DNA of 64,000 bases from Desulfovibrio sp. (GCA_031287575.1 JAITSV010000056.1:1-64000), one strand, 5' to 3'; counted from the first letter of the stretch, positions 8,740-17,596 are shown. The notes: generated by a model not told the origin, from the sequence alone. Numbers and translations are program-made.

Positions 8740-10104
8740 ATGGCGAGTAACATCAACCTCAAGCTCAAGCAGAAGCAGTACGAGAGTACCGTCGTTGAAT
8801 TCATCAACGAAAAGAAAGGCTACTTTCTTGTCGTGAGCGACGACCAGAACTTCATCTCGCTGCTGCGCAACACCGTTGCCAAGCATCTCGCCATCGCCAC
8901 GGACGCCCTTTCGGTGGTCACCAACACCGACTACATCATCAAGTCCATCCGCGATGTCTCCATGCGCAAGAAGAACGTGCTGGTGTTCATGGAGCGCATG
9001 CTGGAAGGCCGCGACACCGGGATTCTGGTCCGGCAGGTCAAGAACGCCTACTCGGACGTGAAGATCATCATCCTCACCGGCGAGACGGAGCGGCAGCGTC
9101 TGGTGCTGCTGCACGAAATCGGCGCGGACAACTTCATCAGCAAGCCCATCTCGGTGAACACGCTGATCGAAAAGATCGCCTTCACCATCAAGCCGCAGGG
9201 CAAGCTGGGCCAGCTCATCGACACGGCGCGGGCCATGGTGCAGCAGGGCTCGCACGAAAGCGCCCTGAAGGTGTGCCGCAAGATACTGGAGCTGAAGCCC
9301 AACAGCGCCGCCGGGCTGCTGGTCATGGGCGATGCCTACCAGGCGCTGGGCAAGATGGACCGCGCCCGCGAATGCTTCGAGGAAGCCAGCCGCAACGCCG
9401 ACCTGTATCTGGAGCCGTTGAAGAAGCTGGCCGACCTGAACAAGCAGATCGGCGACAACGAGGCCCAACTGGGCTACCTGGAACGGCTGGACCGCCTCTC
9501 GCCCCTCAACGTGGAGCGCAAGGTGGACATGGGCGAAATCCACGTGGAAATGGGCAACCAGGAAAAGGCCGAAGAACTTTTCGAGCTTGCCGTCACCCAG
9601 GCCACGCGCGAGGCCATGGCCTACATCGGCGACATTTCCGAGCGCATCGCCACCATCTACAGCGAACGCGACCCCGAACGGGCCGAGCGGTTCCTGCGCA
9701 AGGCTCTGGACGCCAAGGGCGACATGCTGGACCGGGGGGACCTCGGCACCTTCAACCGCCTGGGCATCGCCTTGCGCAAGCAGGGCAAATGGCGCGATGC
9801 CACCATCGAATACCAGAAGGCCCTGCGCATCGCGCCGGACGACGAGAACCTGTACTACAACATGTCCATGGCCTTCGCCGAAGGCAAGGAATTCCGCGAT
9901 GCGCGGTCCAACATGCTGAAGGCCATGACCATCAACCCCGACCTGCCCCGCCGCGACAAGACCATCGCCTTCAACATGGGCCTGGTGTTCATGCGGGCGG
10001 GCGGGCGCGACTACGCCGAACGCTGCCTGAAGGTTGCGCTGGAACTGGACCCTGACTTCGAACTGGCGCGCCAGGCCTTGGAGCGATTGGGACAATCATC
10101 CTGA
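8740..10104 (+). CDS. receiver-like domain fused to TPR repeats
   Basis: The 454-residue cytoplasmic protein starts with a response-regulator-like domain (about 25-150) followed by tetratricopeptide repeats to the C-terminus. The receiver keeps an acidic pair (VVSDDQ), the Thr switch (ILTGETE) and the conserved Lys (FISKPI), but where the phospho-acceptor Asp is expected the sequence reads VLVFMERML, with no Asp. It is therefore probably a phosphorylation-independent receiver, with the TPR part acting as a protein-binding scaffold. AAGGAG five bases before ATG 8740 fixes the start. The gene stands alone, with a candidate promoter upstream and a terminator downstream. The partner proteins cannot be told from sequence. 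Confidence 0.85.
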   Translation: MASNINLKLKQKQYESTVVEFINEKKGYFLVVSDDQNFISLLRNTVAKHLAIATDALSVVTNTDYIIKSIRDVSMRKKNVLVFMERMLEGRDTGILVRQVKNAYSDVKIIILTGETERQRLVLLHEIGADNFISKPISVNTLIEKIAFTIKPQGKLGQLIDTARAMVQQGSHESALKVCRKILELKPNSAAGLLVMGDAYQALGKMDRARECFEEASRNADLYLEPLKKLADLNKQIGDNEAQLGYLERLDRLSPLNVERKVDMGEIHVEMGNQEKAEELFELAVTQATREAMAYIGDISERIATIYSERDPERAERFLRKALDAKGDMLDRGDLGTFNRLGIALRKQGKWRDATIEYQKALRIAPDDENLYYNMSMAFAEGKEFRDARSNMLKAMTINPDLPRRDKTIAFNMGLVFMRAGGRDYAERCLKVALELDPDFELARQALERLGQSS

Positions 10105-10134
10105 GGAATTCCCGATTGATCCGCAATTTCATGG

Positions 10135-10161
10135 GGGGGGCCTGCAAAGGTCCCCCTTTTT
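10135..10161 (+). terminator. intrinsic terminator after the receiver-TPR gene
   Basis: A nine-pair stem (GGGGG-G-CCT with AGG-T-CCCCC, one G-T pair) closes a GCAA tetraloop and is followed by five T. It is a textbook intrinsic terminator 30 bases after the stop codon. Confidence 0.88.
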
Positions 10162-10166
10162 GCGGG

Positions 10167-10195
10167 TTGCAATCCGGACTGTTTTTCCATATGCT
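10167..10195 (+). promoter_or_regulatory. candidate promoter for the DUF39 gene
   Basis: TTGCAA (10167-10172) and TATGCT (10190-10195) are separated by 17 bases. Each matches the sigma-70 consensus at four of six positions. The site lies directly after the preceding terminator. Confidence 0.45.
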
Positions 10196-10247
10196 GATAT
10201 CCTGATGTAATGAACCGGCGCTCGCGCCACCAACGGAGGATAGCAAG

Positions 10248-11420
10248 ATGGCGAGTTTCAAGGTGAACAAGACGATCGCGGAAATCAACGAACGCATTCG
10301 CCAGGGCAAGGCCGTGGTCCTGAATGCCGAGGAGATGACCGAGGCCGTCCGTCGAATGGGCAAGGAAAAGGCCGCCCGCGAAATCGACGTCGTCACCACC
10401 GGAACGTTCTCGCCGATGTGTTCCTCCGGGCTGCTCTTCAACATCGGCCAGCAGGATCCGCCCACCCTCAAGACCTCCAAGGTCTGGATGAACGACGTGC
10501 CCGCCTATGCGGGGCTTGCCGCCGTGGACTCCTACCTGGGCGCCACCGAACCCACCGAGGACGACCCGCTGAACAAGGTCTACCCCGGCCGGTTCAAGTA
10601 CGGCGGCGGGCATGTCATCGAAGACCTGGTGCGCGGCAAGGCCGTGCACCTGCGGGCAGAGGCCTACGGAACGGACTGCTACCCGCGCAAGTCGCTGGAC
10701 AAGAAGATCACCCTGTCCGAGCTGCCCTATGCGCACCTGCTGAACCCGCGCAACTGCTACCAGAACTACAACGCGGCCGTGAACCTGACGAGCCGCATCA
10801 TCTACACGTACATGGGCCCGCTGAAGCCCAACCTGCGCAACGTCAACTTCGCCACGGCGGGCCGCATCTCGCCGCTGTTCAACGACCCGCTGTTCCGCAC
10901 CATCGGCCTTGGCACCCGGATATTCCTGGGCGGCGGCAAGGGGTACGTACTTGGAGCGGGCACGCAGCACGTGGCGGCGCCCAAGCGCACCGAACGCGGC
11001 CTGCCGCTTTCCCCGGCAGGCACCCTGATGCTGAAGGGCGACCTGAAGGGCATGAACGCGCGCTACCTGCGCGGCCTGTCCTTCCTGGGGTACGGTTGCT
11101 CGCTGGCGGTGGGCGTGGGCATCCCCATCCCCATCCTGAACGAGGAAATCGCCTGGTTCACCGGGGTGGACGACAGCGACATCCAGATGCCGGTCAAGGA
11201 CTACGGGCACGACTACCCCAACTGCCTGCCGCGGGTCATCCAGCACGTGACCTACGAGGACCTCAAGAGCGGCGAGGTGGAGATCATGGGCAAGAAGGTG
11301 GAAACCGTCCCCATGACCAGCTACCCGCTGTCGCTGGAAGTGGCCAACACGCTGAAGTCGTGGATCGAAAAGGGCGAATTCCTGCTTACCGAACCGGTGG
11401 AACTGCTGCCCTCGGCGTAA
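10248..11420 (+). CDS. DUF39 / homocysteine biosynthesis protein
   Basis: The 390-residue protein belongs to the DUF39 (HcyBio) family, which in methanogens and Desulfovibrio is needed to make homocysteine from aspartate semialdehyde by a route that does not use the usual O-acyl-homoserine step. The family hallmark regions are visible: TTGTFSPMCSSGLLFNIG near residue 50, several conserved Cys (CSSG, TDCYPRK, NCYQNY), and the Gly-rich GTRIFLGGGKGYVLGAGTQH block near 225. GGAGG nine bases before ATG 10248 supports the start. In relatives it works with a NIL/ferredoxin-domain protein, but no such gene adjoins it here, so the partner must be elsewhere. It is flanked by its own promoter and a strong terminator. 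Confidence 0.87.
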   Translation: MASFKVNKTIAEINERIRQGKAVVLNAEEMTEAVRRMGKEKAAREIDVVTTGTFSPMCSSGLLFNIGQQDPPTLKTSKVWMNDVPAYAGLAAVDSYLGATEPTEDDPLNKVYPGRFKYGGGHVIEDLVRGKAVHLRAEAYGTDCYPRKSLDKKITLSELPYAHLLNPRNCYQNYNAAVNLTSRIIYTYMGPLKPNLRNVNFATAGRISPLFNDPLFRTIGLGTRIFLGGGKGYVLGAGTQHVAAPKRTERGLPLSPAGTLMLKGDLKGMNARYLRGLSFLGYGCSLAVGVGIPIPILNEEIAWFTGVDDSDIQMPVKDYGHDYPNCLPRVIQHVTYEDLKSGEVEIMGKKVETVPMTSYPLSLEVANTLKSWIEKGEFLLTEPVELLPSA

Positions 11421-11452
11421 GGATTTCCTCCCTGACCACGCACACGGACTGA

Positions 11453-11496
11453 AAACCCCGCCGGGCGCGCACAAACAACGCGCACCCGGCGGGGTT
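11453..11496 (+). terminator. strong intrinsic terminator after the DUF39 gene
   Basis: Arms starting AACCCCGCCGGG and ending CCCGGCGGGGTT pair over 12 bases, with an inner GCGC/GCGC extension. The hairpin is followed by CGCTTTTC. It lies 32 bases after the stop codon. Confidence 0.85.
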
Positions 11497-11756
11497 CGCT
11501 TTTCGGCTTGGCGGGGCGTGCTTCGGAGCCCCCCTGTCCGCGTCCGCCCCACTTTCCAATTCCCAACGGTGCCCTTGCCGACCGGCATGGCGGGCACTAC
11601 CTTCCTGATGCTGCTTTTCTGCTGCCCAAAGAGCGAACCCCCAGCCCAGTGCAAGCATCGTTGATTTTTCCCCGTCCGGGGCTGCCTTTTTACCTTATAC
11701 TCCGCGCTGGTCTTCCGGCGCGGATGGCTGGTGCGGGCAGGATGCAAGAAATTACG

Positions 11757-11855
11757 TTTTTTGTGGTCGGGCAAGGCGGATTGACATTTTTGAGCGCAGC
11801 GTACTCTTGTACGTGAGCATCAAAAATGCCAAGCCAACGCCGCCCGACCGCAAAA
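11757..11855. repeat. long imperfect inverted repeat (hairpin element 1)
   Basis: A ~100-base hairpin with paired blocks GGTCGGGC/GCCCGACC, CATTTTTGA/TCAAAAATG and CGTAC/GTACG around a TCTT loop; the outer flanks are TTTTG and CAAAA. It contains no reading frame. Its apex (11791-11808, read on the minus strand AAGAGTACGCTGCGCTCA) resembles the apex of the element at 35311-35439. It lies 44 bases before the LarE-like gene and could act as a repeat element, attenuator or transcript end. Confidence 0.7.
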
Positions 11856-11898
11856 GGCGGATTTTGACGGCAACCTCCCCGCTACCTCCAGGCCACCC

Positions 11899-12768
11899 AT
11901 GCCACATCATATGAGTTCCACAGACCCCACCGCCCAGCCCAATGCCTTGTCCGACGCCCTGCCCCCTGCCCTGCTGCGCCTGCTGGCCACCATGCCGGAA
12001 CTGGCCGTGGCTCTTTCCGGCGGGCTGGACAGCCGCTTCCTGACCCACGCCGCCCTGCTGGCAGGCTGCCGCGTCACCACCCTGCACATCACCGGCCCGC
12101 ACATGCCCCCCCGCGAAACCGAGGAAGCGCGCAGCTGGGCCACCGCGCGCGGGGCCACCTTCACCACCGTGCCGCTGAACCCGTTGACCATCCCGGCCAT
12201 CGCGGCGGGCGAGCGCGACCGCTGCTACCACTGCAAGCACGCCGCCTTCACCACCCTGCTCGCCACGGCAGCCCCCCTGCCCCTGTGCGACGGCACCAAC
12301 GCCGACGACCTGACCGCCCACCGCCCCGGCCTGCGCGCCCTGCGCGAACTGTCCATCCGCTCGCCGCTGGCCGAGGCGGGCCTGTCCAAGGCCGACATCC
12401 GCGCCCTGGCCGCGCGCACCGGCATGGACAGGCCGGACCAGGCCGCCCGTCCCTGCCTGCTGACCCGGCTGGCCTACGGCATGCGGCCCGACGCCGCCAC
12501 CCTGGCCCGCCTTGCCGCCGCCGAAGAAGAACTGGAAAACCTTGGCCTGTGGGACTTCCGGCTGCGGCTGGCGCCGGACGCGCCGCCACGCCTGCAACTG
12601 GGCCCGGCGCACGCAATGCCGGGAACCACCCCTGCAGGAACCACGGCAGCAGGCACCGCAACACCTCCGCCTTCGCCCGGCGACCTGCTCCGGGTACTGA
12701 CCCGGCACGGCTTCGGCGATGCCGTCATCGACGCGGGCAGCCCGGTAAGCGGCTATTTCGACCGCTGA
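11899..12768 (+). CDS. LarE-like ATP-dependent sacrificial sulfur transferase
   Basis: The 289-residue protein is a PP-loop ATPase of the LarE/ExsB-like family. It shows the ATP-binding SGGLDS motif (40-45), the RCYHCK pair (Cys109 and Cys112), GTNADDL, and PCLLTRLAYG with Cys186 at the position of the sulfur-donating Cys of LarE. LarE gives up its Cys sulfur to build the nickel-pincer cofactor of lactate racemase and related enzymes. The C-terminal 60 residues contain a Pro/Thr/Ala-rich linker. No larB or larC genes are nearby, so another sulfur-transfer role is possible. No clear ribosome site precedes ATG 11899; ATG 11911 is an equally possible start. Confidence 0.78.
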   Translation: MPHHMSSTDPTAQPNALSDALPPALLRLLATMPELAVALSGGLDSRFLTHAALLAGCRVTTLHITGPHMPPRETEEARSWATARGATFTTVPLNPLTIPAIAAGERDRCYHCKHAAFTTLLATAAPLPLCDGTNADDLTAHRPGLRALRELSIRSPLAEAGLSKADIRALAARTGMDRPDQAARPCLLTRLAYGMRPDAATLARLAAAEEELENLGLWDFRLRLAPDAPPRLQLGPAHAMPGTTPAGTTAAGTATPPPSPGDLLRVLTRHGFGDAVIDAGSPVSGYFDR

Positions 12769-12918
12769 TCCCGGCCGCGCGGCCGCCTTGCCTGACTCGT
12801 CCGGTCCCCTGGCTCGTCTGGCGCGCCCGCACCACCATGTCACGCAGCACTGGACAAAACCCGTGGTTCGCGATAGGTGGTCCCTCTTATCTCACGCGAT
12901 TTCACGGAGGAGTCCCCC

Positions 12919-13029
12919 ATGGCCCACAAGAAGATCGAACGCAAGAAAGAACTGGACCGTCGCCGTCAGCGCCGCGAAAAGCGTCTGAAGCAGCGCGTGC
13001 GCGAAGCGAAGGCCGCCGCCAAGTCCTAA
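12919..13029 (+). CDS. 36-residue basic peptide
   Basis: This short gene encodes 36 residues, about half Lys or Arg, starting MAHKKIERKKELDRR and ending KAAAKS. A strong GGAGGAG site lies seven bases before ATG 12919, and the whole peptide is predicted to be one charged helix. The composition suggests binding to RNA, DNA or the ribosome. I do not recognise it as a named ribosomal protein. It has its own space between the LarE-like and FmdB-type genes on the same strand. The good ribosome site and codon usage like the neighbours argue that it is real; its function is unknown. Confidence 0.75.
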   Translation: MAHKKIERKKELDRRRQRREKRLKQRVREAKAAAKS

Positions 13030-13334
13030 GGCATCCAGGTTTTTCGTTCCGCCGCAAGAACGCCCCGCGCTTCGCGCAACGTGCCCCCGAAGGCACGTCG
13101 CCCGAGGCGCGTGTGCTTCCTGCGGGACGGATCGCCCCACGTACCCGCATCCTTGCGCCGTATTGCATGCGGCATGCATCGGGTGGCACGGGGCGATTCA
13201 TGCACCAGCCGGAACATATACCTCGCCATGCATGCAGCACCCGGCAGCGGGCATGGCGGTGACCACGCCCCGTCCGTCGCACGGCACCACACCGCCGTGC
13301 ATGCCTCCCGTGCTCCATCGCATGGCCTTCCCGT
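13030..13334. other. intergenic stretch without a gene
   Basis: No reading frame here has a ribosome site or protein-like composition. The region contains several GCATGC-type short palindromes (13167-13240), and ends at the promoter for the FmdB-type gene. Confidence 0.5.
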
Positions 13335-13363
13335 TTGACAACGCGTGCGACGCTGTTTAGGCT
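13335..13363 (+). promoter_or_regulatory. sigma-70-like promoter for the FmdB-type gene
   Basis: TTGACA (13335-13340), 17 bases, then TAGGCT (13358-13363), about 36 bases before the start codon. The -35 is perfect and the -10 keeps the key T, A and final T. Confidence 0.6.
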
Positions 13364-13398
13364 CGTGCATCACGCGTAGGTTCTGCAAGGAGGGTAGC

Positions 13399-13788
13399 AT
13401 GCCCATCTACGAATATCGTTGCAGCGACTGCGAGCAGATCTTCGAGGAATGGCTGAAGACCTTCGACGAAGCCCCCCGCTCCTGTCCGGTGTGCGGTGGC
13501 CACGCCGACCGCATCGTGTCCAACACCAGTTTCGTGCTCAAGGGCGGCGGCTGGTACGTCACCGACTACGGCAACCGCTCGTCCACCGATTCGCATGCGG
13601 GCGCGAGCGCGGAAGCCTCCGGCAACGGCGACGCCGGGTCCAATGGATCGAATGGATCGGGCGACGCCTCTGATTCCGGTACCGCCACCGCGTCGACCGA
13701 CACCGCGACCTCGGGCGCAAGCCCGGCCAAGTGTGCCTCGGCCGCCCCGTCGGGCGGCTGCGCCGCCGCGTCGACCACAGGCTCGTAG
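13399..13788 (+). CDS. FmdB-type zinc ribbon protein
   Basis: The 129-residue protein begins with an FmdB/CxxC zinc ribbon: MPIYEYRCSDCEQIFE with a second pair CPVCGG, then a short strand region ending WYVTDYG. The four Cys (8, 11, 29, 32) should bind one zinc. Residues 60-129 are a Ser/Gly/Ala/Thr-rich tail that includes two further Cys, a layout usual in this family. AAGGAGG five bases before ATG 13399 and a promoter upstream support the start. FmdB-type proteins are often called regulators on thin evidence; the role is unproven. Confidence 0.85.
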   Translation: MPIYEYRCSDCEQIFEEWLKTFDEAPRSCPVCGGHADRIVSNTSFVLKGGGWYVTDYGNRSSTDSHAGASAEASGNGDAGSNGSNGSGDASDSGTATASTDTATSGASPAKCASAAPSGGCAAASTTGS

Positions 13789-13792
13789 CATC

Positions 13793-13820
13793 AGGGGCAG
13801 CCAGCAGGGCTGCCCCTTTT
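13793..13820 (+). terminator. intrinsic terminator after the FmdB-type gene
   Basis: A ten-pair stem AGGGGCAGCC/GGCTGCCCCT with a five-base loop is followed by TTT. It begins five bases after the stop codon. The right arm and following bases (13810-13832) are nearly repeated at 13844-13866 (21 of 23 bases). Confidence 0.85.
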
Positions 13821-14048
13821 CACGACCGGTCCAGTCCGCAAGACTGCCCCTGTTCACGACAGGTCCCAGCTTCGCGCATAACTCGCGCCAGATCTGCGCC
13901 AGTTCAGCATACACCAGCGCCCATCCCGTGCGCGTCACCGCGCGCCGCACCGGCCAGAAAATTCAGGCGCACCGGCCCCCGCCGGCCAGCCACGCCGCTC
14001 CGGCGGCCCAAGCAACCGCACCAGCACAGCATCAGCAAGGAAGCCACG

Positions 14049-15347
14049 ATGATCGACCGTTACTCCCGCCCAGAGATGGCCCGCATCTGGACCCTCGAAA
14101 ACCGCTTCCGCGCCTGGCTCGACGTTGAACTGGCCGTGTGCGAGGCCTGGCACCGCCTGGGCGTCATCGGCGCGGACGACATGCGCGTCATCCGCGAAAA
14201 GGCCGACTTCGACGTGGACCGCATCCTGGAAATCGAGCAGGAAACCCGGCACGACGTCATCGCCTTCCTCACCGCCGTGGAAGAAAAGGTGGGCCCCTCG
14301 GCCCGGTTCATCCACCTTGGCTGCACCTCGTCGGACATCGTGGACACGGCCAACGGCCTGCTGCTGGGCCAGGCCGGCGAACTGATCCTGAAAGGCTTCG
14401 AGCGGCTGCTGTCCACCCTGGAAACCCTGGCCTTCGCCAACAAGGGCCGCCTGTGCATGGGCCGCACCCACGGCATCCACGCCGAACCCACCAGCTTCGG
14501 CCTGAAGATGGCGGGCTTCCACGCCGAATTCCAGCGCCACGTGGCCCGCTTCCGCGACGGGCTTGAAAGCGTGCGCGTGGGCAAGATTTCCGGCGCCGTG
14601 GGTACCTACGCCATGCTCGACCCCCGCGTGGAGGCCATTGCCTGCGAAATCCTGGGCCTGGCCGTGGACCCCATCTCCACCCAGGTCATCCAGCGCGACC
14701 GGCACGCCCATTTCTTCACCTCGCTGGCGCTGGCCGCGGGCGGCGTGGAACGGCTGTGCGTGGAACTGCGCCACCTGCAACGCACCGAAGTGCTGGAGGC
14801 CGAGGAAGGCTTCGCCAAGGGGCAGAAGGGGTCGTCGGCCATGCCGCACAAGAAGAACCCCATCTCGGCGGAGAACATGACCGGCCTGTCGCGCCTGATC
14901 CGCACCAACTCGCTGGCCGCCATGGAAAACATGGCCCTGTGGCACGAGCGCGACATCAGCCATTCCTCCGTGGAGCGGGTGATCATGCCCGACTCCACCA
15001 TCCTCATGGACTACGTGCTGCACCGCCTGTCGGGCCTGCTCTCCAACCTGCGGGTGATCCCCGAGAACATGGACCGCAACCTGGCCGGTTCGTACGGGCT
15101 GTACTACTCGCAACGCGTGCTGCTGGCCCTGGTGGAAGCGGGCATGGCCCGCCAGGAGGCCTACGTGATGGTGCAGCGCTGCGCCATGCAGAGCTGGGAA
15201 ACCAGAAAGCCCTTCCCGGACATGGTGCGGGCCGACGCGGACATCGCCGCGCGCCTTGCCCCCTCCGTCCTTGATGAACTGTTTGATCCCGGCTACTATC
15301 TGCGCCACGAAAACATGATCTTCCAGCGGGTGTTCGGCCGCAGCTGA
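14049..15347 (+). CDS. purB: adenylosuccinate lyase
   Basis: The 432-residue enzyme removes fumarate from SAICAR and from adenylosuccinate in purine synthesis. The fumarase/aspartase superfamily signature SSAMPHKKNP is near residue 262, with HLGCTSSDIVDTA near 95 and the active-site region GRTHGIHAEPT near 138. Length matches the short bacterial PurB class. AAGGA upstream of ATG 14049 fits a ribosome site. It is followed on the same strand by pyrE, 151 bases away, putting a purine and a pyrimidine gene side by side; a GGGCGG/CCGCCC hairpin lies between them. Confidence 0.96.
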   Translation: MIDRYSRPEMARIWTLENRFRAWLDVELAVCEAWHRLGVIGADDMRVIREKADFDVDRILEIEQETRHDVIAFLTAVEEKVGPSARFIHLGCTSSDIVDTANGLLLGQAGELILKGFERLLSTLETLAFANKGRLCMGRTHGIHAEPTSFGLKMAGFHAEFQRHVARFRDGLESVRVGKISGAVGTYAMLDPRVEAIACEILGLAVDPISTQVIQRDRHAHFFTSLALAAGGVERLCVELRHLQRTEVLEAEEGFAKGQKGSSAMPHKKNPISAENMTGLSRLIRTNSLAAMENMALWHERDISHSSVERVIMPDSTILMDYVLHRLSGLLSNLRVIPENMDRNLAGSYGLYYSQRVLLALVEAGMARQEAYVMVQRCAMQSWETRKPFPDMVRADADIAARLAPSVLDELFDPGYYLRHENMIFQRVFGRS

Positions 15348-15498
15348 GACATACCGGGCGCGCCCAGCACTTCTGGGGGGGGCCAGACGGCTCCGGCACG
15401 TCGGGCGGTCCATCCGCCCGGTGCGCCAACGCACGGTGCCCCAGCGCAATGGCCACCGGACCACGGAACCACGCACACCCGCCGTCACAAGGATACCC

Positions 15499-16059
15499 AT
15501 GAACGACCTTCGCACCCGTCTGGCCCGCCTGCTCGTGGAAAAATCATACCGCGAGGGCGATTTCACCCTTACCTCGGGCCGAAAGAGCGACTACTACTTC
15601 GACTGCAAGCAGACCGCCCTGCACGCCGAGGGCTCGTGGCTCATCGGCTCGCTGTTCAACGATCTGCTGCGCGACGTGCCGGTGGTGGGCGTGGGCGGCA
15701 TGACCCTGGGCGCCGACCCGCTGATTTCCGCCACCACGGTCATCTCGCACGAACGGGGCCGCCCGCTGGCGGGCTTCATCGTGCGCAAGCAGCCCAAGGG
15801 GCACGGCACCGACCAGTACGTGGAAGGCCTTGCCAATTTTGCCCCCGGAGACCCGGTTGCCATGCTGGAAGACGTTGTCACCACTGGCGGTTCCCTGTTA
15901 AAGGCTTGCGAACGGGTAGAGGCCGCCGGGCTGCGCATCGTGGCCGTGTGCACCGTGCTGGACCGCGAGGAAGGCGGCAGGCAGGCCATCAAGGATGCCG
16001 GGTACGACCTGATTTCGATCTTTACCCGCAAGGAACTGGTGGACGCCGCGCGCTCGTAG
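15499..16059 (+). CDS. pyrE: orotate phosphoribosyltransferase
   Basis: The 186-residue enzyme joins orotate with PRPP to make orotidine monophosphate. The PRPP-binding signature reads VAMLEDVVTTGGS (near residues 115-127), preceded by FTLTSGRKSDYYFDCK, the usual substrate region. ATG at 15499 has AAGGAT just upstream, and the in-frame GTG at 15421 would add only non-conserved residues. The C-terminus ends in the family-typical FTRKELVDAARS. It probably has its own or purB-coupled transcription; no attenuator is evident. Confidence 0.95.
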   Translation: MNDLRTRLARLLVEKSYREGDFTLTSGRKSDYYFDCKQTALHAEGSWLIGSLFNDLLRDVPVVGVGGMTLGADPLISATTVISHERGRPLAGFIVRKQPKGHGTDQYVEGLANFAPGDPVAMLEDVVTTGGSLLKACERVEAAGLRIVAVCTVLDREEGGRQAIKDAGYDLISIFTRKELVDAARS

Positions 16060-16297
16060 GCGGGTCCCCCAATCCGAACAGTCCGAACTGGCCGGCCTCC
16101 GGCAGGCCGGACACCCCGGCCAGCCAGGCACGAGCCTGACTGCATCGGCAGAGACAGCACAAGGCCCCGGCGGCCAGTCCCCACCGGCACCGCGCCCTTG
16201 CGGCGCAGGCCGGTCATCACGACGGGGAACAGGCTCCATATCCGCCGTTTCGACGGATCACCGTACCCCTGCGGGGGTGCACAGCCCGCGCACCGAG

Positions 16298-17596
16298 ATG
16301 CATCGAAGCACCATCCGCGCCCTTCACCGCCTGCTGCCTGCCGCTGCCCTGCTGCTTTCCCTTTTCTGTCCCCTTTCCGCCGCCGCCGACGGGTGGCACG
16401 TGCGCATCCCGGACGACGCGGGCACGCCGCGCCGCCTGGTGGCCGTGGACAAGGAAGACCAGAAGCTGCACATCTACGAGCGGCACAGCCCGCTCAAGCT
16501 CGCCGCCAGCTACATCTGCACCACCGGGCAGGCCACGGGCGACAAGCAGACGGCGGGCGACCTGAGGACCCCCGAAGGCATCTACTTCGTGGTCAACAAG
16601 CTGTCCGCCGGGCTGGACATGGAGATGTACGGCGGCATCGCCTACACCCTGAACTACCCCAACCCCGTGGACAAGCTGCGCCGCAAGACCGGCTCCGGCA
16701 TCTGGATCCACAGCAAGGGACACGACATCATCCCGCGCGAGACCAAGGGCTGCATCGCCCTGAACCGGGCCGACATCGACAAGGCGGGCAAGCTGTTCGT
16801 GCCCGGCACGCCCGTGGCCGTGGCCGGCGACGTGGGCACCGACGCCTCTCCCCCCAAGGAAGACAAGGCCACCGCCCGCAAGCTGGAAGACAAGGTCAAG
16901 GGCTGGGCAAAGGCGTGGGGCTCCCGCTCGCCCGCCATGTTCGACTACTACGATCCCGATGCCTACACCGCCGCGCAGGAAGAATCCTTCTCCGCGTTCC
17001 GCAGCCAGAAGGAACGGCTGTTCAAGCAGCTGGCGTGGATCCAGACCTCCGTTTCCGACGTGCAGGTGATGCAGGGCCCCGGCTACTGGGTGACCTGGTT
17101 CAACCAGTACTACCGCGCCCCCAACATGACCACCGAAGGCATCCGCCGCCTGTACTGGCAGCCCGACAGGAAGGGCGAGTACCGCATCGTGGGCATGGAA
17201 TGGGTGCCCGCCGACGTGGGCATGGAAGCCAACTACCTCGAAACGGTATCGCCCCAGGTCACCGCCTTTGTCGAAAAGTGGCGCAGGGCGTGGGAACGCG
17301 GCGACGTGAAGAACTACATCGCCTGCTACGCCAACGACGCCGAACAGGCCCCGCGCAAGGGCGCCGCGTCCATCCGCCAGCAGAAGCAGGAACTGTGGCG
17401 CAAGGCCAAGCCCGCCAAGGTCCAGTTGAAGGGCCTGCGCATAGAGGCCGTGGCTGGCGGCGTGCGTGCCGACATGACCCAGGAGTACCGCGACGTGACC
17501 GGAAACGGCGACCGTGGCGTGAAGACCCTGCTGCTGCGCCAGGACGGCCAGAACTGGGAAATCGTCAAGGAAGAATGGAGTCCCTCCGCCCGATGA
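16298..17596 (+). CDS. exported L,D-transpeptidase (YkuD) with a C-terminal NTF2-like region
   Basis: The 432-residue protein has a clear signal peptide (Leu-rich, ending SAAA near residue 29), then a YkuD domain with the catalytic block GIWIHSKG and ETKGCIAL, where the Cys is the nucleophile. L,D-transpeptidases cross-link peptidoglycan stems or attach proteins to them in the periplasm. After a Lys/Glu-rich linker (about 185-210), the last ~210 residues look like two NTF2/SnoaL-like units (WFNQYYRAPNM; FVEKWRRAWERGDVKNYIACYA), an architecture seen in Erf/YbiS-like exported proteins. ATG 16298 is preferred over GTG 16277 because it begins the signal peptide. Its stop overlaps the next gene, so the two are translationally coupled. 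Confidence 0.87.
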   Translation: MHRSTIRALHRLLPAAALLLSLFCPLSAAADGWHVRIPDDAGTPRRLVAVDKEDQKLHIYERHSPLKLAASYICTTGQATGDKQTAGDLRTPEGIYFVVNKLSAGLDMEMYGGIAYTLNYPNPVDKLRRKTGSGIWIHSKGHDIIPRETKGCIALNRADIDKAGKLFVPGTPVAVAGDVGTDASPPKEDKATARKLEDKVKGWAKAWGSRSPAMFDYYDPDAYTAAQEESFSAFRSQKERLFKQLAWIQTSVSDVQVMQGPGYWVTWFNQYYRAPNMTTEGIRRLYWQPDRKGEYRIVGMEWVPADVGMEANYLETVSPQVTAFVEKWRRAWERGDVKNYIACYANDAEQAPRKGAASIRQQKQELWRKAKPAKVQLKGLRIEAVAGGVRADMTQEYRDVTGNGDRGVKTLLLRQDGQNWEIVKEEWSPSAR

